64,000 bases of DNA, from the NCBI GenBank assembly GCA_045533485.1, contig JAZSHX010000010.1, positions 1 to 64,000 of the forward strand. The letters run 5' to 3'. The notes beneath the pieces were generated by a model that saw only the letters and a program-made list of their open reading frames with translations, made no database searches and was not told the origin of the DNA. The DNA comes from Scatosoma sp045533485. GTDB taxonomy: Bacteria > Bacillota > Clostridia > Christensenellales > Borkfalkiaceae. This document shows, one piece after another, positions 52,044-61,514 of the stretch (the first letter of the stretch is position 1; every line of letters begins with the position of its first letter). The position numbers and the translations under genes were made by a program.

Positions 52044-54641
52044 ATGGCACTTTCACAAATGATGCAACATTATCTTTCGATGAAAGAGAAATATAAAGAC
52101 TGCGTTTTATTTTACCGTTTAGGCGACTTTTATGAAATGTTTTTTGAAGACGCCTTGGAAGTTTCACGCATTTTAGATTTGACGCTTACGGGCAGAGATT
52201 GCGGTTTGGAAGAACGCGCGCCTATGTGCGGTATTCCTTTCCACGCGGCGGACGCGTACGTGGCTAAGCTTGTGGCGGCAGGAAAAAAAGTTGCCATTTG
52301 CGAACAAGTTTCCGATCCCAAACAAGCTGGCAAGGGCTTGGTGGAGCGCGACGTAATCCGCGTGGTTTCCGCGGGTACGGTGATTGAAGAAGAATTTTTA
52401 GAAGAAGGACAAAGCAATTATATTGCTTGTATCACTAAAACGCAGGACGGCGCGGCGCTGGCTTGGACGGATATCACTACGGGCGAATTTTTCGCGGAAG
52501 AATTTATCGGCGAAAGCATAGAAGACGCGGTTGGTAAACTTGTAAAATTGTCCGTTGCGGAAGTCATTTGCAACGAAGAAATGTTGCTTGCGGCAAAAGA
52601 CGTTAAGGAAGTCAAGCATGGTTTGTTGCCTGCGTTTTCCTGCTACGTGCCTTGGGCGTTTAACGTAAAGCACGCGGAAAAGAATTTGCTGGAACAGTTT
52701 GCCGCCGTTTCGCTTGGCGCTTATGGTCTTTCGGGAAAAGACAACTTGATTGCAACGGCAGGCGCATTGATTGCCTATCTTCGTGAAACGCAAAAGCACG
52801 CGCTTAAAAATATCCAGTCCATCAAGGTCGTCCATCGCGACGCGTTTATGGAGCTGGACGCAATTGCCGTGCGTAATTTGGAAATTTTGAAAAACAATGC
52901 GGAAAACAAGAAATACGGTTCTCTTTTGTGGGTGCTTGACAAAACGCAAACGGGCATGGGTGCGCGCCTTTTGCATAGGATGCTGCTTTCGCCCCTTAAA
53001 GATATAGAGCAAATCAATTACCGTCAAAACGGCGTGGAAGAGCTTGTAAACGCGGCGGTTGCGCGTGTAGGGTTATACGAAACGTTGCACACCATCGGCG
53101 ACGTAGAGCGTATGGCAGGGAAAATTTCCAACGGCAATTTTCACCCCAAAAACTGTTTGGCGTTGGCGGCGGCGTTGAACGCATTACCGTCTTTGAAATT
53201 TCAGCTTAGCGGTTTTTCTTCGCCTATTTTACGCGACGTAGACGCAGGGCTTATCGATATGAAGGATATTGCCGATTTATTGACGGCGGCAATCGACGAA
53301 GAAGCAGGCGCTATGATGAAGGACGGCGGCTATATCAAAGCAGGTTTTCATCAAGAGCTTGACGAACTTCGCAATATCAAAGAAACTAACGAACGCATCA
53401 TCAAGGAAATCGAAGTACGTGAACGGGAACGCACGGGCATTAAAACCTTAAAAACGGGCAATAACCGCGTATTTGGGTATTATATCGAAGTGAGCAATTC
53501 CTTTAAGGATAAAGTACCGCCCGAGTATATCCGTAAGCAAACGCTGACAACAGGCGAAAGATATATTACGGAAGAGCTGAAAATGTTGGAAGAGCGCGTG
53601 TTCACAAGTGCGGAACGCGCCCTGCAAATCGAAGTGCAAATTTACAATAAAATTTTGCAAATTTTGACGGATAGATTGACGGATTTGCAAACGATAGCGT
53701 CGTCGGTTGCCTTGCTGGATTGCTTGGTGTCCTTTGCTACGGTTGCAAAAGAACGCAAATACGTTCGTCCGCAAATACTGGATTTTGGCGAAGCGCTGCA
53801 AATCACCGACGGCCGCCATCCCGTAGTGGAAGCCATTTCCAAGGAACGCTTCGTGCCTAACGACACGCTTTTGGACAACGGCGAAAACCGTTGCGCCGTG
53901 ATTACCGGCCCGAATATGGCTGGTAAAAGTACGTATATGCGCCAAGTGGCGTTGATTGTGCTTATGGCGCACGTGGGGGCGTACGTGCCCGCAAAGGCGG
54001 CGAAAATTCCGCTTACCGACCGCATTTTTACGCGTGTAGGCGCAAGCGATAATCTCATTTTCGACCAAAGTACGTTTATGGTGGAAATGACGGAAGTTGC
54101 CGCGATTTTACAACGCGCAACCAAGGATAGCTTGCTTGTTTTGGACGAAGTAGGCAGGGGGACAAGTACCTACGATGGTTTGTCGATTGCTTGGTCGGTG
54201 ATCGAGTTTTTAACCAAGCACGTACAAGCAAAAACGCTGTTTTCCACGCATTATCACGAACTTACGGAGCTTGAAAATACGCTGGACGGCGTGAAAAATT
54301 ATAAGGTAACCGTCAAGGAGTTAAACGGCGCGGTAGTATTTTTAAGAAAAATTGTCCGCGGCAGTGCGCATCGCAGCTTCGGTATTGAAGTTGCCGCGCT
54401 TGCAGGCGTTCCTAAGGAAGTAACGCAGCGCGCGAAAAATATCTTAAAAGCACTGGAAAAGAACGATTTGGTCGGCAATAAAAAGACGATTGTCGATATG
54501 GAAATCGACGAAACGCAGGAAGCAAAAACGTACAGTGAAACGGAAAGAGTGCTTTTGGATATCGACGTGAACACGCTTTCGCCTATGCAGGCGTTGATGC
54601 TTATCAGCGACTTGAAAGAAAAGTTACAATCGGAGAATTGA
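52044..54641 (+). CDS. mutS: DNA mismatch repair protein MutS
   Basis: An 865-residue mismatch sensor. The N-terminal mismatch-binding domain has FYRLGDFYEMFFEDA with the Phe-x-Glu wedge (FYEMF), and the ATPase has GPNMAGKSTYMRQ, the DQSTFMVEM loop and LVLDEVGRGTSTYDG. The C-terminal part is normal. The lack of a long insertion marks it as MutS1. mutL starts one base after its stop, so they are coupled. Confidence 0.97.
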   Translation: MALSQMMQHYLSMKEKYKDCVLFYRLGDFYEMFFEDALEVSRILDLTLTGRDCGLEERAPMCGIPFHAADAYVAKLVAAGKKVAICEQVSDPKQAGKGLVERDVIRVVSAGTVIEEEFLEEGQSNYIACITKTQDGAALAWTDITTGEFFAEEFIGESIEDAVGKLVKLSVAEVICNEEMLLAAKDVKEVKHGLLPAFSCYVPWAFNVKHAEKNLLEQFAAVSLGAYGLSGKDNLIATAGALIAYLRETQKHALKNIQSIKVVHRDAFMELDAIAVRNLEILKNNAENKKYGSLLWVLDKTQTGMGARLLHRMLLSPLKDIEQINYRQNGVEELVNAAVARVGLYETLHTIGDVERMAGKISNGNFHPKNCLALAAALNALPSLKFQLSGFSSPILRDVDAGLIDMKDIADLLTAAIDEEAGAMMKDGGYIKAGFHQELDELRNIKETNERIIKEIEVRERERTGIKTLKTGNNRVFGYYIEVSNSFKDKVPPEYIRKQTLTTGERYITEELKMLEERVFTSAERALQIEVQIYNKILQILTDRLTDLQTIASSVALLDCLVSFATVAKERKYVRPQILDFGEALQITDGRHPVVEAISKERFVPNDTLLDNGENRCAVITGPNMAGKSTYMRQVALIVLMAHVGAYVPAKAAKIPLTDRIFTRVGASDNLIFDQSTFMVEMTEVAAILQRATKDSLLVLDEVGRGTSTYDGLSIAWSVIEFLTKHVQAKTLFSTHYHELTELENTLDGVKNYKVTVKELNGAVVFLRKIVRGSAHRSFGIEVAALAGVPKEVTQRAKNILKALEKNDLVGNKKTIVDMEIDETQEAKTYSETERVLLDIDVNTLSPMQALMLISDLKEKLQSEN

Positions 54642-54642
54642 T

Positions 54643-56814
54643 ATGGCTAAAATAAATATTTTGCCCGCAAGTGTATACAACCGCATCGCCGCAGGCGAAG
54701 TGATTGAGCGCCCGTATTCCGTCGTAAAAGAGTTGGTGGAAAACGCGTTGGACGCAGGCGCGACGGAAATATCGGTATATATCGAAAACGGCGGCAAACA
54801 GCTTGTCCGCGTGGTGGATAACGGTTGCGGTATCGAACGCAGTGATTTGCAATCGGCGTTTTTACCGCACGCGACCAGCAAAATCGCCAAAGCGGAAGAT
54901 TTGGACAGCATTTTAACGCTGGGTTTCCGTGGGGAAGCTGTAGCGTCGATTGCGTCCGTTTCTACCATGACCATCACGTCGAAAACGGCAGGCAATAAAT
55001 GCTATCGCTTAACGTCCAAATGCGGTGTGCTTGGCGAAATTAAAGAAGCGGCGGACGGCGGCGACGGCACGGACGTGCGCGTGGAAGGACTTTTCCAAAA
55101 TACGCCCGTGCGCTTAAAATTTTTGAAATCGGATAAAGCGGAAGAAACGGACGTAACAACTTTTGTTTCTCGCTTTATTTTATCGCGCCCCGACGTAGCG
55201 TTTACCTATTATGCGAACGATAAAAAGATTTTGCAATCGTTTGGCGGCGGTATGGAAGAAGCGTTTTTAGGCGTATACGGCGCAACCGCGCTTTCCCGTT
55301 GTTATAAAATCGACGCAGTGAAGCACGGAATTCGTTTACGCGGTTATATCGGCGATCAAAACTTTTTCAAACCGAATAAAAGCTATCAAAGCACGTACAT
55401 TAACGGCAGGTATGTGTTGAACACCACGCTTGCAACGGCTATTTCCACCGCATACGGCGGATACGCAATGAAAAGGCAATATCCTTTCTACGTCTTGTAT
55501 TTGCAAATGCCGCCGGAAATCGTCGACGTAAACGTACACCCTAATAAAACGGACGTGCGTTTCCCCGATAACAATATGATTTTCGGCATCGTGCATACGA
55601 TTATTCGGGACGTAATCGACGGGAACGCGAAGGCGCTTGAATACGTTGTGCAAAGCGCGCAACCGCCCGTGGAAGCGCAAACAAAAGTAGAAGTTCAAGC
55701 AAAAGAGAAAACGGCGCCGACGAAAACGCTGTCGCAGTCCATTTTGGAGCAATCCGCGCAAGAAAAGCAGGAAATAAAAACGCAAAGCAATCCAGCGGCG
55801 TCCGTGTTTGATTTTTCCACGTTGACTTATGAAGACGCACAGCGTGAACTCAAAGAAAGCGCGCCGCACTTCGGCGGTTCAAAGCACGGAGAAGAAACTG
55901 CGCAAAAAACGCCTAAAAACGACCTGCCTTTGGGAGAAGACGGTTTGCCTTTGGGGTTTATTCCAAAAGAGAAACTGGGGCCGTATACGGGCAAAATGCG
56001 CCGTCTTAGCGTATTTGAAGAAAAGCTGCCGCCTATTCCCACATCGAAAAATCCAGCAAAGCTGTTGAAAAAATATCCCGATTTATACTATGAAAAGTTA
56101 TATATCGAATTTAACGACCCTGAACGCGAAAAGAAAAAAGCAGGTGAAGCGACAAATCCCGAAGAGAAAGATTATTTTGAAGAAAACAAGCGCTATTTGG
56201 CGGAAATGGAAAGCAAGGCGCAGCAAAATAAAATCGACGTTACCGTTTGTAAGTATGCAGGCAAGCTGTTTAATACCTATTTGCTGTATGAAATGGGCGA
56301 CGACGCGTATATTATCGATCAGCACGCCGCGCACGAACGGTTGATTTTCAATCGCTTAAAAGAACGTATGCAAAACAGAGACGTGCCTACGCAAGCTATG
56401 CTTTTGCCTTTTGAATTGCAGGTAAACGCTTTTGAAGCGGAATTTATGCGCGCACATTTGCAAAATATTCAAGCGATGGGCTTTGAAATTGAAGAAGAAG
56501 TTGAAAATACGTTTAAGGTATATGCAATTCCTATGGACTTGCAAAACATAGATTTGAATAAATTTTTCAATGATATTCTTGGCGAAATTCACAATTTCAA
56601 GGCGATTAAGCTGGAAGATATCTTAAAGGATAAGCTTGCGTCGGCGGCTTGTAAGGCGGCGGTTAAGGGCGGCAATGATTTGACGGAAATGGAAGTAAAC
56701 GCATTGTTTGCGCTGATGGACGGCGATATGGGCTTAAAATGTCCGCACGGCAGACCGGTTGTTGTAAAAATGTCGAAAACACAGCTGGAAAAAATGTTTA
56801 AGAGGATTGTCTAA
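54643..56814 (+). CDS. mutL: DNA mismatch repair protein MutL
   Basis: A 723-residue GHKL ATPase of mismatch repair. The N-terminal ATPase has AAGEVIERP, NALDAGAT, DNGCGI, PHATSKI and LGFRGEAVASI. A proline- and charge-rich linker (about 340-530) joins the C-terminal endonuclease-type domain with DQHAAHERLIF, AACKAAVKGG and CPHGRP. In the metal motif DQHA-x2-E-x4-E the last Glu is replaced by Asn. The other metal-site motifs remain, so nicking activity is still likely but not certain. Its stop overlaps the start of miaA. Confidence 0.95.
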   Translation: MAKINILPASVYNRIAAGEVIERPYSVVKELVENALDAGATEISVYIENGGKQLVRVVDNGCGIERSDLQSAFLPHATSKIAKAEDLDSILTLGFRGEAVASIASVSTMTITSKTAGNKCYRLTSKCGVLGEIKEAADGGDGTDVRVEGLFQNTPVRLKFLKSDKAEETDVTTFVSRFILSRPDVAFTYYANDKKILQSFGGGMEEAFLGVYGATALSRCYKIDAVKHGIRLRGYIGDQNFFKPNKSYQSTYINGRYVLNTTLATAISTAYGGYAMKRQYPFYVLYLQMPPEIVDVNVHPNKTDVRFPDNNMIFGIVHTIIRDVIDGNAKALEYVVQSAQPPVEAQTKVEVQAKEKTAPTKTLSQSILEQSAQEKQEIKTQSNPAASVFDFSTLTYEDAQRELKESAPHFGGSKHGEETAQKTPKNDLPLGEDGLPLGFIPKEKLGPYTGKMRRLSVFEEKLPPIPTSKNPAKLLKKYPDLYYEKLYIEFNDPEREKKKAGEATNPEEKDYFEENKRYLAEMESKAQQNKIDVTVCKYAGKLFNTYLLYEMGDDAYIIDQHAAHERLIFNRLKERMQNRDVPTQAMLLPFELQVNAFEAEFMRAHLQNIQAMGFEIEEEVENTFKVYAIPMDLQNIDLNKFFNDILGEIHNFKAIKLEDILKDKLASAACKAAVKGGNDLTEMEVNALFALMDGDMGLKCPHGRPVVVKMSKTQLEKMFKRIV

Positions 56815-57710
56815 TGGCGAAAGTTTTGGTGGTTTGCGGTGCAACGGCGTCGGGGAAAACTTCGCTGGCAATCGAATGCGCAAAACGCTTAAATACGGAA
56901 ATTATATCTGCGGATTCTATGCTTGTTTATAAGGGATTAGACGTAGGTACGGCAAAACCGAGCATGCAAGAACGCGACGGCGTTGTGCACCATCTAATCG
57001 ACGTGGTTGCTCCAAAATGCAGTTTTTCCGTAAGCGATTACGAAGCAAAAGCGTTGCCGATTGTAGAAGACTTGCTTGGGCGTGGCAAAACGCCTATTAT
57101 TTGCGGCGGTACGGGGTTTTATATCAACGCGCTCTTATATAAAAGTCAATTTGGTAACGTAGGAGCAAATGAAGAAATCCGCGCAAAATACGAACGCTTA
57201 CAGGAAGAATACGGAAACGAGTATGTACACGCGCTTTTGCAGGAAAAAGATCCCGAAAGCGCGCAAAAATTGCACATAAACGATGTAAAACGCGTAATTC
57301 GCGCGCTGGAAATATACGATTTGACGGGAAAGCCCAAATCGGAGCAATGCGATTTGCCTATTCCGCGTTTTGATTTTGTTGCCGTTTCCATCAATCACGA
57401 TAGACAAACGCTGTATGAGCGCATCAACCTGCGCGTAGAGCAAATGTATGAAAACGGCTTAAAACAAGAAGTGCAAACGCTTTTAGAAAGCGGAATAAAC
57501 AAAGCGATGCAATGTATGCAGGGAATCGGTTATAAAGAAATTGTCGAAGGCATAGAGCAGGGCTTGGCGGACGAAGAAGTGCAAGAGCTTATCAAAAAAA
57601 ATACGCGTAATTACGCAAAGCGTCAAATCACTTTCTTTAAACGTTTGCAAAATCACGTGTATTTATCGCCCGAAAAGGCAAATGCAGACGCAGTATTGAA
57701 ACTTTTATGA
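56814..57710 (+). CDS. miaA: tRNA dimethylallyltransferase
   Basis: MiaA puts the isopentenyl group on A37 of tRNA. The 298-residue protein has the P-loop GATASGKTSLA (residues about 9-19), ISADSMLVYKGLDVGTAKP and the GGTGFYINALL motif. The ATG overlaps the mutL stop (TAATG). Together with miaB it completes ms2i6A synthesis. hfq, which often follows miaA in Firmicutes, is absent. Confidence 0.96.
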   Translation: MAKVLVVCGATASGKTSLAIECAKRLNTEIISADSMLVYKGLDVGTAKPSMQERDGVVHHLIDVVAPKCSFSVSDYEAKALPIVEDLLGRGKTPIICGGTGFYINALLYKSQFGNVGANEEIRAKYERLQEEYGNEYVHALLQEKDPESAQKLHINDVKRVIRALEIYDLTGKPKSEQCDLPIPRFDFVAVSINHDRQTLYERINLRVEQMYENGLKQEVQTLLESGINKAMQCMQGIGYKEIVEGIEQGLADEEVQELIKKNTRNYAKRQITFFKRLQNHVYLSPEKANADAVLKLL

Positions 57711-57770
57711 GCTACTATGTCACACATAATACCTATGTCTGGCATAGTACAAAAACAAAAGGATAATTTT

Positions 57771-58997
57771 ATGAATATTCAAGAATTGATAAAAAAGAGC
57801 GAAGAAAAACTTACAAAAAACTTTGAAAAAGCGGATAAAATCAGCGAATTTAACCAAGAAAAGGTGTTGAAAGCGTTTAATAAGCATTCGGTAGCAATTC
57901 GCCATTTTAACGGTACGACGGGGTACGGATACGGCGACGATGGCAGATTTACGCTTGGTCAAGTGTACGCAGACGCGCTTGGCGGCGAAGCGGGGATTGT
58001 ATCGCCTGCATTGTTAAGCGGTACGCACGCTTTGACGGTCGCGCTGTTTGGTGTGCTTAGAACGGGCGATGAAGTGCTTTGCATTTCGGGTATGCCGTAC
58101 GATACCCTGCGCGGCGTTATTTACGGCGACGGTAACGGTTCGCTTAAGGATTATCAAATCGGTTTTACCTGCGTGGATTTAGATGAAAACGGCAAGTTTG
58201 ATAAGCAATCGATTGCGCGTGAAATGGCAAAAATCGGCGATAAATTGAAAATGGTTTATATTCAACGTTCGCGTGGGTATGAGCTTCGCGATGCGTTCAC
58301 GGTTGCTGAAATCGGCGATATATGCGCGTACGTGCGTTTGCTTGGCTTTACGGGCTGTATTTTCACGGATAATTGCTACGGCGAATTTGTGGAAACGCAA
58401 GAACCTTGCGACGTTGGCGCGGACGTAGCGGTGGGTTCGCTTATAAAAAATCCCGGTGGCGGTTTGACGCCAACGGGCGGTTATATCGTGGGTAAAGCGG
58501 AGTATATCGAAAATATCGGCAAACGTTTGACAGCACCTTCGGTTGGCAACGAAGTAGGTTCGTACGCATACGGTTACCGACTGTTCTATCAAGGATTGTT
58601 TATGGCACCGCACGTTGTAAATCAAGCGATTAAGGGCAGTTTGCTCATCGGGCAATGTATGCAGGAGCTTGGCTATGAAAATTTCCCGAAGCTGGACAAA
58701 ACGCCTGCGGATATCACGCGCGCTATTCGTTTTGATACCGCGGAGCAACTTTGTTCGTTTATTCAATCCGTGCAGGAAGCGTCGCCCGTAGACAGTTTCG
58801 TAACGTTAGAGCCGTGGGATATGCCGGGGTACGACAGCAAGGTGATTATGGCGGCAGGGTGCTTTGTCGAAGGTTCGTCCATTGAACTTTCCGCCGACGC
58901 GCCCGTGAAGGAGCCGTACACAGCGTATTTCCAAGGTGGTTTGACGTATGAACATTGTAAATATGCGCTCAAAAAGATTTTAGAAAAATTGACGTAA
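57771..58997 (+). CDS. YnbB-like PLP enzyme (methionine gamma-lyase family)
   Basis: A 408-residue fold-type I PLP protein of the family once named aluminium-resistance protein, related to methionine gamma-lyase. It shows ALLSGTHALTVALFGVLR, FTDNCYGEFVE and the PLP lysine in GSLIKNPGGGLTPTGGYIVG. The ATG at 57771 follows AAAGGA. The gene follows miaA, as ynbB does in Bacillus (there with hfq between). Cys/Met-type lyase activity is assumed from family only; the natural substrate is not established. Confidence 0.9.
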   Translation: MNIQELIKKSEEKLTKNFEKADKISEFNQEKVLKAFNKHSVAIRHFNGTTGYGYGDDGRFTLGQVYADALGGEAGIVSPALLSGTHALTVALFGVLRTGDEVLCISGMPYDTLRGVIYGDGNGSLKDYQIGFTCVDLDENGKFDKQSIAREMAKIGDKLKMVYIQRSRGYELRDAFTVAEIGDICAYVRLLGFTGCIFTDNCYGEFVETQEPCDVGADVAVGSLIKNPGGGLTPTGGYIVGKAEYIENIGKRLTAPSVGNEVGSYAYGYRLFYQGLFMAPHVVNQAIKGSLLIGQCMQELGYENFPKLDKTPADITRAIRFDTAEQLCSFIQSVQEASPVDSFVTLEPWDMPGYDSKVIMAAGCFVEGSSIELSADAPVKEPYTAYFQGGLTYEHCKYALKKILEKLT

Positions 58998-59008
58998 GCA
59001 AAATAAAA

Positions 59009-59041
59009 GACGGTTTTCGTAAAGAAGACCGTCCGTTTTTT
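59009..59041. terminator. Terminator between ynbB-like gene and ung
   Basis: GACGGT (59009-59014) pairs with ACCGTC (59028-59033), with some pairing further in and a T run after it; it sits between convergent genes. Confidence 0.6.
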
Positions 59042-59708
59042 ATTTGGTTAAATCCCAGTCGATAGGCGCAATGCCGTGGGCTTGTAAATAATCGTTGGTT
59101 TTAGAAAAATGCTTGCAGCCGAAAAATCCGTTGTATGCGGAAAGGGGGGACGGGTGCGCGCATTCCAAAATCAAATGCTTGGCAGTGTCGATAAGCGGTT
59201 TTTTACTGCGTGCGTTACCGCCCCAAAGGATAAACACCACGTTTTGCTTTTGATCGGAAATAAGTTTAATAACGCTATCGGTAAACCAAGCCCAACCGCA
59301 TTTTGAGTGAGAATTTGCTTGATGCTCACGCACGGAAAGGGAAGTGTTCATAAGAAGCACGCCTTGCTTTGCCCATTTGGTCAAATTGCCCGATTTTGGC
59401 AAATCACAACCAACGTCCGCCTGTAATTCCTTGAAGATATTTTGCAGTGACGGCGGTTTGTCTATGCCGTCTTGCACAGAAAAGCACAAGCCATGCGCCT
59501 GTCCTACGTTATGATAGGGGTCCTGCCCCAAAATTACCGCTTTCAAATTGCTAAATTGTGTGTAGCGAAAGCAGTTATACAAATCGTACATATCGGGATA
59601 TACGACGTGATTTCGATATTCATCTAACAAAAACTTGCGGATTTTTTGATACCGTTCGTCTTGAAAAAGCGGTGTGAGCCGTTCGTTCCAGTCGCCTAAA
59701 TCAATCAT
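59040..59708 (-). CDS. ung: Uracil-DNA glycosylase
   Basis: A 222-residue family 1 glycosylase that removes uracil from DNA. It has the water-activating GQDPYHN, LLMNTSLSVREH and HPSPLSAYNGFFGC. It is the last gene of a minus-strand run phosphopantetheinyl transferase, mtnN, ung, ten bases after mtnN with a GGAGC-type ribosome site. Canonical in length and motifs. Confidence 0.96.
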   Translation of the reverse strand: MIDLGDWNERLTPLFQDERYQKIRKFLLDEYRNHVVYPDMYDLYNCFRYTQFSNLKAVILGQDPYHNVGQAHGLCFSVQDGIDKPPSLQNIFKELQADVGCDLPKSGNLTKWAKQGVLLMNTSLSVREHQANSHSKCGWAWFTDSVIKLISDQKQNVVFILWGGNARSKKPLIDTAKHLILECAHPSPLSAYNGFFGCKHFSKTNDYLQAHGIAPIDWDLTK

Positions 59709-59717
59709 AATTGCTCC

Positions 59718-60374
59718 TTATAATTGCGCAAAAATAGCAGGCAATTGCGCTTTCAAATGCGCCAACGCCTTATCCTTATTCACCAAATATTGTTCGGTCG
59801 TGCTGCCGCTGCCTGCAAGGTCGGAAATCGCCTTGAACGCGTACATGGGTACCTGCGCCGCCAAAGCAGTTTGCGCAATCGCAGCCCCTTCCATGTCGCG
59901 GATATCCGCTTGCAGCTCCTTGGTAAGCAACGCGTAATCGTCCAAGCTGTCGTTAAATCTATCCGCCGTACCCAAGTGTTTGCCAGGGTAGTCAAGCGAA
60001 GTAACGGACAAGGGCAAATACGGCTCTTCATATTCGTTCAAAGTGCCCATTTTCGTGCCGTTTAATTGTACCAAGTCAAAATCAAACTGTACGGCTTTGG
60101 AAATAGCGTACACTTGGCAAAGCTCCACGCCGCTGTTCAAACCGCCTGCAACGCCGAAATTGAGCAAGCAATCGACCTTAAAAGACGATATAAGCATTTG
60201 TGCGCCGATGGCGGCGTTGACCTTTCCCACGCCGCAAATACACAAAACGACGTCCTTTTCAAACGCTTTACCGATAAAAATTTGTTTTCCGCATTGTGTC
60301 AACGAACGCGTAATTTGCATTTCGCTAAGTAAAATATCCGCTTCGCTTTGCATTGCAATCACTGCACCGATCAT
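59718..60374 (-). CDS. mtnN: Methylthioadenosine/S-adenosylhomocysteine nucleosidase
   Basis: A 218-residue nucleosidase (Pfs) that cleaves adenine from MTA and SAH, by-products of SAM use. It starts IGAVIAMQSEADI, has GVGKVNAAIGAQ and NFGVAGGL, the substrate Glu in RDMEGAAIAQ, and the catalytic Asp in AISDLAGS. This suits a genome with many SAM enzymes such as RimO, MiaB and the activase here. Confidence 0.94.
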   Translation of the reverse strand: MIGAVIAMQSEADILLSEMQITRSLTQCGKQIFIGKAFEKDVVLCICGVGKVNAAIGAQMLISSFKVDCLLNFGVAGGLNSGVELCQVYAISKAVQFDFDLVQLNGTKMGTLNEYEEPYLPLSVTSLDYPGKHLGTADRFNDSLDDYALLTKELQADIRDMEGAAIAQTALAAQVPMYAFKAISDLAGSGSTTEQYLVNKDKALAHLKAQLPAIFAQL

Positions 60375-60434
60375 ATTTTTTCTCCTTTTGTATAAAAAGA
60401 CAAGCTGTTTTATTGCCTTTCTGTTTTTTTTGTG

Positions 60435-60968
60435 TTACAATGATAGAGTAATAAATTCCGCGTCTGTAAAATCTTGTTCCGCACAAACGGTCAACAGTAT
60501 ATCACCCAAAGTAAAACGTGTCAACCGTACGGGGAGTGGAATTTCGTTATAAAAAAGCGCGTCGTTTTCCAAACGCAGCTTATACAAATCGTGCGCCAGC
60601 GTGCCCCCAAGCCATTTTACGGCGCTTTCCTTTGCCGTCCAGTGTTTGAGAAAGGATACGCTGTCGACAATTTCTTTGCGCTCTTGCGTAGAAAAGCGTT
60701 TGATGATAGGCGTATAATCCACTTGGCGTGTTTGATATTCCGCGTCAATACCTATGTTTTCCTTGGAAAAGGCGATAAACAGCTTATCCTTAGTGTGCGA
60801 TACGGAAAAGAAAAAAGGCGTTTGTCCTTGCACGGACAAAAAGGGCTTGCCGTGGTCGCCGCGTATAACGGTGGCTTCGTTTAGTTGAAAATAAGCGGAT
60901 ACAATGCTTAAAACAGCTTGTTCACTGCTTGTATAAGCGGTTTTATCCGCAATAAATATTTTTTTCAT
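60435..60968 (-). CDS. 4'-phosphopantetheinyl transferase (Sfp-like)
   Basis: A 177-residue enzyme that loads the CoA-derived arm on carrier proteins. It has the magnesium motif GIDAEY (Asp75, Glu77), FSVSHTKDKL before it and WTAKESAVK (Trp110, Lys113, Glu114). It is smaller than Sfp, closer to the short AcpT/HetI-like forms. No polyketide or NRPS genes are nearby, so the target is probably acyl carrier protein. The ATG at 60968 is the only Met near the start; it lies at the predicted transcript start (leaderless). Confidence 0.88.
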   Translation of the reverse strand: MKKIFIADKTAYTSSEQAVLSIVSAYFQLNEATVIRGDHGKPFLSVQGQTPFFFSVSHTKDKLFIAFSKENIGIDAEYQTRQVDYTPIIKRFSTQERKEIVDSVSFLKHWTAKESAVKWLGGTLAHDLYKLRLENDALFYNEIPLPVRLTRFTLGDILLTVCAEQDFTDAEFITLSL

Positions 60969-60975
60969 ATATCAT

Positions 60976-61004
60976 ATTATAACAGGAGAGAAAGAAAATG
61001 TCAA
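60976..61004 (-). promoter_or_regulatory. Consensus promoter of the PPTase-mtnN-ung operon
   Basis: Minus strand TTGACA (61004-60999), 17 bases, TATAAT (60981-60976). The -35 box overlaps the start codon of the divergent gene at 60998. The expected start point is about 60969. Confidence 0.85.
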
Positions 61005-61456
61005 GAGCTGAAAAGGCAAAACAATTATTCTTGCAAGGTTATGCATGTTCGCAAGCAGTTGCGCTTGCGTTTGCGGACGTTATGGAGATGGACGAAGGAG
61101 ACGTTGCAAAAATTGCGTTACCCTTTGGCGGTGGATTTGGGCGGTTGCGTTTAACCTGTGGTGCGGTAAGTGGTATGGCTTTCGTTTACGGCAAAACGTG
61201 TGTGAGTGCGGAAAATACGCCGGAAAATAAAGCGAATACGTATGCGGTAACCCGTGAGCTCTGCCAAAAATTTCAAGAACAATGCGGAAGCCTTATTTGC
61301 GGAGAATTGTTAAACGCGATGAACGTACCCGTAGAAGTGGGCGGAACCCCCGAAGCACGCACGGAAGAGTATTATAAGAAGCGTTCGTGTGCAGATATCG
61401 TGTATACGGCAACGGAAATTTTGGAAAATTTCTTAGAAGAAAAAGGAATTATATAA
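60998..61456 (+). CDS. C_GCAxxG_C_C family protein (redox-type, unknown function)
   Basis: A 152-residue protein of the family named for its cysteine pattern. It has CSQAVALAFAD at the start (Cys17), FGGGFGRLRLTCGAVSG in the middle and later cysteines in QCGSLICGEL and KKRSCADIVY. The family is linked to selenium or redox metabolism in some genomes, but its reaction is not known. ACAGGAGAG precedes the ATG. The divergent operon starts 29 bases upstream. Confidence 0.85.
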   Translation: MSRAEKAKQLFLQGYACSQAVALAFADVMEMDEGDVAKIALPFGGGFGRLRLTCGAVSGMAFVYGKTCVSAENTPENKANTYAVTRELCQKFQEQCGSLICGELLNAMNVPVEVGGTPEARTEEYYKKRSCADIVYTATEILENFLEEKGII

Positions 61457-61465
61457 CGATGAGCG

Positions 61466-61500
61466 ATAAAAAACAGCGGAGAAACTTCCGCTGTTTTTTG
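61466..61500. terminator. Bidirectional terminator before ychF
   Basis: ACAGCGGA (61473-61480) pairs with TCCGCTGT (61487-61494), with A and T runs on either side; it serves convergent genes. Confidence 0.9.
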
Positions 61501-61514
61501 TGTATATATTGCTT

